Shown: piece by piece, positions 60,566 through 64,000 of the stretch | Numbering within the stretch: position 1 is the first letter of the stretch | How the letters are laid out: every line of letters starts with the position of its first letter | NCBI GenBank assembly: GCA_003343995.1 | Contig: QAKE01000084.1 | Span: 22,775-86,774 of the forward strand | Origin: Bacillota bacterium | GTDB taxonomy: Bacteria; Bacillota; Clostridia; Christensenellales; Borkfalkiaceae | Length of the DNA stretch: 64,000 bases | Reading direction: 5' to 3' | The notes under the pieces: generated by a model | Told to the model about the DNA's origin: nothing | The model's input: the letters and a program-made list of their open reading frames with translations, nothing else | The model's database searches: none | Translations under genes and position numbers: made by a program

Positions 60566-60594
60566 TTGACAAAACGCGCGAAATATGTTAAAAT
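60566..60594 (+). promoter_or_regulatory. Promoter of citrate synthase-phosphoglucomutase
   Basis: TTGACA (60566-60571) and TAAAAT (60589-60594) are 17 nt apart. The short leader holds AGGAGG directly before the ATG at 60617. Confidence 0.85.
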
Positions 60595-60616
60595 AAATCA
60601 TTAGGAGGTTCCCCGA

Positions 60617-61972
60617 ATGAAAAATAACGAACATTTACACACCTTTGAAGCCTTAGCGAACAAACTCAGGGAACAAAAGCCCATCGATAACGAATTATAT
60701 ACGAAATATGAAGTAAAGCGCGGGCTGAGAGATTTGAACGGAGAGGGCGTCGTCGCGGGATTGACCGCGGTTTCCGACGTCGTCGCCAAGAAAAAAATAG
60801 ACGGCGTAAAAGTGCCTTGCGAAGGCGAGTTGTATTACCGCGGCATCGACGTGAAGAAGATCATCGCCGACGAGGGGATTACCCGCTTCCGCTTTGAGGA
60901 AGTGGCGTATCTTTTGCTTTTCGACGCTTTGCCGACGGAAAAGGAGCTGCGCGATTTCAACGACTTGCTCGTGGAAATGAGAAAGCTGCCCAAAAACTTC
61001 GTGCGTGACGTCATTTTGAAAGCGCCCAGCCGCGAAATCATGAATTCGCTGGCGCGCAGCGTGCTCACGCTCTATTCGTACGATCACCACGGCGAGGATA
61101 TTTCGCAGGAAAACGTGCTGGCGCAGTGCCTTAAGCTCATTTCCGTTTTTCCCATGTTTTCGGTGTACGCCTATCAGGCGCACATGCACTATAACAAGAA
61201 CGATTCGCTCATCATTCATAAGCCCGATCCCGACCTTTCCATCGCGGAAAACATTCTGCGCATGATGCGGCAGGACGGCAAGTTTACCGAGCTGGAAGCG
61301 AAGGTGCTCGACGTGGCGCTCATTCTCCACGCGGAGCACGGCGGCGGCAATAACTCCTCTTTCACCACGCGCGTGGTTTCGAGCACCGGCACCGACACCT
61401 ATTCCGCCATCACGGCGGCGCTTTGTTCGCTGAAAGGTCCGCGTCACGGCGGCGCGAACATCAAGGTCATGCAGATGTTCGAGGATATCAAGCACAACGT
61501 AAAAAAATGGGGCGACGAAGGCGCGCTGCGCGATTATCTCAAAAAGATGCTCGAAGGCGAGGCGTTCGATAAATCCGGTCTGATATACGGCATGGGGCAT
61601 GCGGTGTATTCCGTTTCCGATCCCCGCGCGGACGTGTTCAAGGGGTTCGTCAAGAGCCTTGCGGAGGAAAAGGGCAAGTGCAGAGAATACAAACTTTACA
61701 CGGATGTCGAGCGCATTTCCAAAGAACTCATCATGGAAAAGCGTAAAATCTATAAGGGCGTCAGCGCGAACGTGGACTTTTTCAGCGGTTTCGCGTACAG
61801 CATGCTGGGGATTCCCATGGAACTTTATACGCCGATCTTCGCCATCGCGCGCGTTGCGGGCTGGAGCGCGCACCGTTTGGAAGAGTTGGCGAACGCCAGC
61901 AAGATCATCCGTCCCGCTTATATCAGCCTGAGCGGCAGAAGGGAATACGTTCCCGTATCGGAAAGAAAATAA
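60617..61972 (+). CDS. Citrate synthase family protein
   Basis: This 451-residue enzyme should condense acetyl-CoA and oxaloacetate; 2-methylcitrate synthase activity cannot be excluded. Typical parts are LYYRGIDVKKIIADEGITRF, the first active-site segment ILHAEHGGGNNSSFT (around residues 236-250), the CoA and second histidine segment IYGMGHAVYSVSDPRA, and the catalytic Asp in NVDFFSGFAYSMLGIP. The N-terminal 45 residues extend beyond the shortest bacterial forms, consistent with longer clostridial relatives. No aconitase or isocitrate dehydrogenase gene is adjacent. It lies 27 nt ahead of the phosphoglucomutase gene. Confidence 0.93.
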   Translation: MKNNEHLHTFEALANKLREQKPIDNELYTKYEVKRGLRDLNGEGVVAGLTAVSDVVAKKKIDGVKVPCEGELYYRGIDVKKIIADEGITRFRFEEVAYLLLFDALPTEKELRDFNDLLVEMRKLPKNFVRDVILKAPSREIMNSLARSVLTLYSYDHHGEDISQENVLAQCLKLISVFPMFSVYAYQAHMHYNKNDSLIIHKPDPDLSIAENILRMMRQDGKFTELEAKVLDVALILHAEHGGGNNSSFTTRVVSSTGTDTYSAITAALCSLKGPRHGGANIKVMQMFEDIKHNVKKWGDEGALRDYLKKMLEGEAFDKSGLIYGMGHAVYSVSDPRADVFKGFVKSLAEEKGKCREYKLYTDVERISKELIMEKRKIYKGVSANVDFFSGFAYSMLGIPMELYTPIFAIARVAGWSAHRLEELANASKIIRPAYISLSGRREYVPVSERK

Positions 61973-61999
61973 TAATCTTATAATAAGGTAAAGATAAAC

Positions 62000-63712
62000 A
62001 TGTATAGCGAAATCTATAAAGAATGGCTGGAGAGCGGCAAACTGAGCAAGGAAGAAAAAGCCGAGCTTGCCGCCATTCGGGACGACGAAAAGGAAATCGA
62101 ATATCGTTTCGGCAAGGAGCTGGAATTCGGCACCGCGGGGATGCGCGGCATTCTCGGCATGGGGACGAACATGATGAACGTTTACACCGTGCAGCGCGCC
62201 ACGCAGGGGCTTGCGGACTACGTGAAATCGTCCGGACGCGCCGCCATGAAGCGCGGCGTCGTCATCGCCTTCGATACGCGTAAGAATTCCCGTCTGTTCG
62301 CCAACGCGGCGGCGGACGTTCTGGCGACCAACGGCGTTAAGACCTACCTTTTCGGCGAGGTGCACCCCGTTCCGATGCTGTCGTTCGCCGTCCGCCGGTT
62401 CAAAGCGGCGGCGGGCGTCATGATCACCGCCAGCCACAACCCGAAGGAATATAACGGCTATAAAGTATACGGCGCGGACGGCGCGCAGATGTCGCCGGAA
62501 GACACCGAAAAGGTGGTGCTCCGCATTTCGGAGATCGCCAGTTGTTTTTCCAATAAGATCAAGAGCGGCGCGCCGGAAAAGGGTATGCTGAAAACCGTCG
62601 GCAAATCGACGGACAAAGCGTATTATAAAACCATCGGCAAGCTGGCGCTTTCTCCCGCGGCGGTGAAAAAGGTCGGCAGGGAAATCAAGCTGGTCTACAC
62701 GCCCGTTCACGGCAGCGGGTATATTCCCGTTACCGCCATTTTGAAAAAACTCGGCATTAAAGCCACCCTCGTGGAGGAACAGACTGCGCCCGACGAGGCG
62801 TTTTCCACCGTGCGCGTTCCCAACCCCGAATTTAAAGAAACCCTTGCCGCGGGCATTCGCCTCGCCGATAAAATCAAGGCGGACGTGGTGTTCGGCACCG
62901 ATCCCGACTGTGACAGGCTCGGCGTTGCCGTACGCGACGGCAAAGGGGAATTCGTCGCGCTCAGCGGCAATCAGGCGGGCGTTTTGATGCTCGATTACGT
63001 GCTCGGCAGGCTGAAAGAAAAGAACGCGCTGCCCGAAAACGGATTCGTCGCCAAGAGCTTCGTCACCACCAGCATGGCGAAAGCCATCGCCGACGATTAC
63101 GGCGTGGAGCTCGTCGACGTTCCCGTCGGGTTCAAGTTTATCGGCGAAAAAATCAAACAGTTCGACGACAGCGGCGAAAAGAAGTTTTTGTTCGGGTTTG
63201 AAGAAAGCTGCGGTTATCTCCGCGGCACGCACTGCCGCGATAAGGACGCGGTGGTGGCGAGTATGCTGTTCGCCGAAATGGTCTGCTATTATACGGCGAA
63301 GGGCGTGGGCGTTTATCAGCGGCTTTGCGATTTGTACGATAAGTACGGGTATTGTCTCGATAAAAACGTCAGCTATAATTTCGGCGGCATCGACGCCATG
63401 AAGGATATGCGCGCCATCGTCGAAGGGCTGAAAACAAAACCCATCGATAAAATCGACATCTATAACGTGGTGGCGATGCGCGATTATTCCAAGCCCGCAA
63501 GGATCACAGAGTCGGGCGAGGAACCCCTCGACATCCCGAAGAACGACAGCGTTTATTACGAGCTGGAAAACGGCAGCTTCATCTGCGTGCGCCCCAGCGG
63601 AACGGAGCCGAAGCTGAAAATTTACTTCTCCGTTAAGCTGAAGGACTTCGCGTCTTCGGAAAAAGCGTTTGAAAAGTTGAGCGCTGCGATGGAAAGCATT
63701 ATCGGATTATAA
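62000..63712 (+). CDS. Phosphoglucomutase/phosphomannomutase
   Basis: This 570-residue alpha-D-phosphohexomutase interconverts glucose 1- and 6-phosphate, or the mannose equivalents. The phosphorylated Ser145 is in TASHNPKEYNG, the metal loop is GTDPDCDRLG, the sugar-binding loop is FGFEESCGYLRGTH and the phosphate-binding loop is RPSGTEPKLK. The length and the insertions fit the PgcA-type enzymes of Bacillota. It would link imported sugars to glycolysis and to nucleotide-sugar synthesis. AAGGTAAAG precedes the ATG. Confidence 0.94.
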   Translation: MYSEIYKEWLESGKLSKEEKAELAAIRDDEKEIEYRFGKELEFGTAGMRGILGMGTNMMNVYTVQRATQGLADYVKSSGRAAMKRGVVIAFDTRKNSRLFANAAADVLATNGVKTYLFGEVHPVPMLSFAVRRFKAAAGVMITASHNPKEYNGYKVYGADGAQMSPEDTEKVVLRISEIASCFSNKIKSGAPEKGMLKTVGKSTDKAYYKTIGKLALSPAAVKKVGREIKLVYTPVHGSGYIPVTAILKKLGIKATLVEEQTAPDEAFSTVRVPNPEFKETLAAGIRLADKIKADVVFGTDPDCDRLGVAVRDGKGEFVALSGNQAGVLMLDYVLGRLKEKNALPENGFVAKSFVTTSMAKAIADDYGVELVDVPVGFKFIGEKIKQFDDSGEKKFLFGFEESCGYLRGTHCRDKDAVVASMLFAEMVCYYTAKGVGVYQRLCDLYDKYGYCLDKNVSYNFGGIDAMKDMRAIVEGLKTKPIDKIDIYNVVAMRDYSKPARITESGEEPLDIPKNDSVYYELENGSFICVRPSGTEPKLKIYFSVKLKDFASSEKAFEKLSAAMESIIGL

Positions 63713-63721
63713 ACGAAAACA

Positions 63722-63754
63722 AGGCGGAAACGTGCGTTTCCGCCTCATTTTTTT
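63722..63754 (+). terminator. Terminator after phosphoglucomutase
   Basis: An 11-bp perfect stem (63722-63732 with 63735-63745) with loop TG is followed by CA and a run of Ts. Confidence 0.9.
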
Positions 63755-63835
63755 ATATGTTTAAAGCGTTGTTTTCCGCCCATATCGCACGGAAAATAAA
63801 AATTACAAAAAAATCGAAAATTTTTAAAAAAATAC

Positions 63836-63864
63836 TTGACTTAATCTTTGATATTTGGTAAGAT
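63836..63864 (+). promoter_or_regulatory. Strong promoter of a unit beyond the window
   Basis: TTGACT (63836-63841) and TAAGAT (63859-63864) are 17 nt apart, preceded by A/T-rich DNA like an UP element. Confidence 0.75.
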
Positions 63865-64000
63865 AGTTAAGCTATCGAAAAGCGATGGCGTCCGACCGAT
63901 GTCGGGCATGGCAGTTTGACAACCGCATAGATAGACGAAGAAAAGTCTGTAAAGAGTAAAAAACTTTTTATAAAAATAGTACAGAAAAGGCTAAAAGAAA
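63865..64000 (+). other. Structured untranslated leader, possibly of an rRNA operon
   Basis: There is no reading frame with a ribosome site here. Two small hairpins are visible, GCTATCG/CGATGGC at about 63880-63900 and CCGAC/GTCGG at about 63902-63915. They are followed by TTTGACAACCGCATAGATAG, which resembles the leader sequences ahead of 16S rRNA in Clostridia. The 16S gene itself would start outside the window, so this remains a guess. Confidence 0.35.

Noticed and set aside
60695..63232. An 845-codon open frame on the minus strand opposite citrate synthase and phosphoglucomutase
   Set aside because: It runs antisense to two certain enzymes, spans their intergenic gap, has His/Phe/Arg-rich low-information sequence and no ribosome site. 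It is a by-product of GC-biased codon use.
1..64000. CRISPR arrays, IS elements, prophage or toxin-antitoxin systems
   Set aside because: No regularly spaced direct repeats, transposase, phage structural or toxin-like genes were seen on either strand.

Overview
The window reads as the chromosome of an uncultured, anaerobic, gut-type Clostridia (Bacillota), plausibly near Christensenellales; this placement is an inference. The supporting signs are monoderm features only (lipoprotein signals, no outer-membrane genes), clostridial families (GGGtGRT protein, DUF4364, small TSCPD protein), ECF transport, proofreading-less Pol I, consensus sigma-A promoters and many GC-rich intrinsic terminators. 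Overall GC is moderate to high, with a visibly more AT-rich stretch at about 20-36.4 kb.

Region 1 (1-2.7 kb): the end of a GGGtGRT-family gene, two abutting paralogous Cys-containing small proteins transcribed away from a tandem-HTH regulator across a large dyad, and an SDR oxidoreductase.

Region 2 (2.8-19.8 kb): glycan cluster A. A divergent ArsR-type regulator with a large C-terminal beta-rich domain faces a solute-binding lipoprotein, two permeases, a secreted Ig-like protein, a DUF4838 lipoprotein, a Big_2/GLUG-like lipoprotein, a cytoplasmic GH2 enzyme and a phosphodiester-glycosidase lipoprotein. A short unit with its own promoter and perfect terminator, flanked by a 15-bp inverted repeat, sits in the control region.

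Region 3 (19.8-36.4 kb): glycan cluster B. A divergent AraC regulator faces permease, cytoplasmic GH123-like DUF4091 protein, permease, solute-binding lipoprotein, a second DUF4091 protein with an export signal, two modular lipoproteins and a GH36 alpha-galactosidase. Both clusters lack the transporter ATPase, so they probably share one encoded elsewhere. The layout suggests surface capture and trimming of a complex, perhaps GalNAc/galactose-containing glycan, import by ABC systems, and final hydrolysis inside the cell.

Region 4 (36.4-55.5 kb): mostly housekeeping. It holds two tRNA-Leu genes (CAA and GAG), a 44-nt perfect palindrome, polA-coaE-lytic transglycosylase, an unknown TIM-barrel-like protein, purC, a nucleotidyltransferase with a probably leaderless mRNA, dtd and membrane proteins, a GNAT, TSCPD and DUF4364 proteins, a Nudix hydrolase, typA, an Mrp ATPase, a very Cys-rich mini-protein, and an ECF S-component/coaX/hom operon.

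Region 5 (55.5-64 kb): a membrane-anchored protein paired with a 1287-residue repeat lipoprotein of unknown function, then citrate synthase, phosphoglucomutase, and a strong promoter with a structured leader running off the window, possibly an rRNA operon leader.
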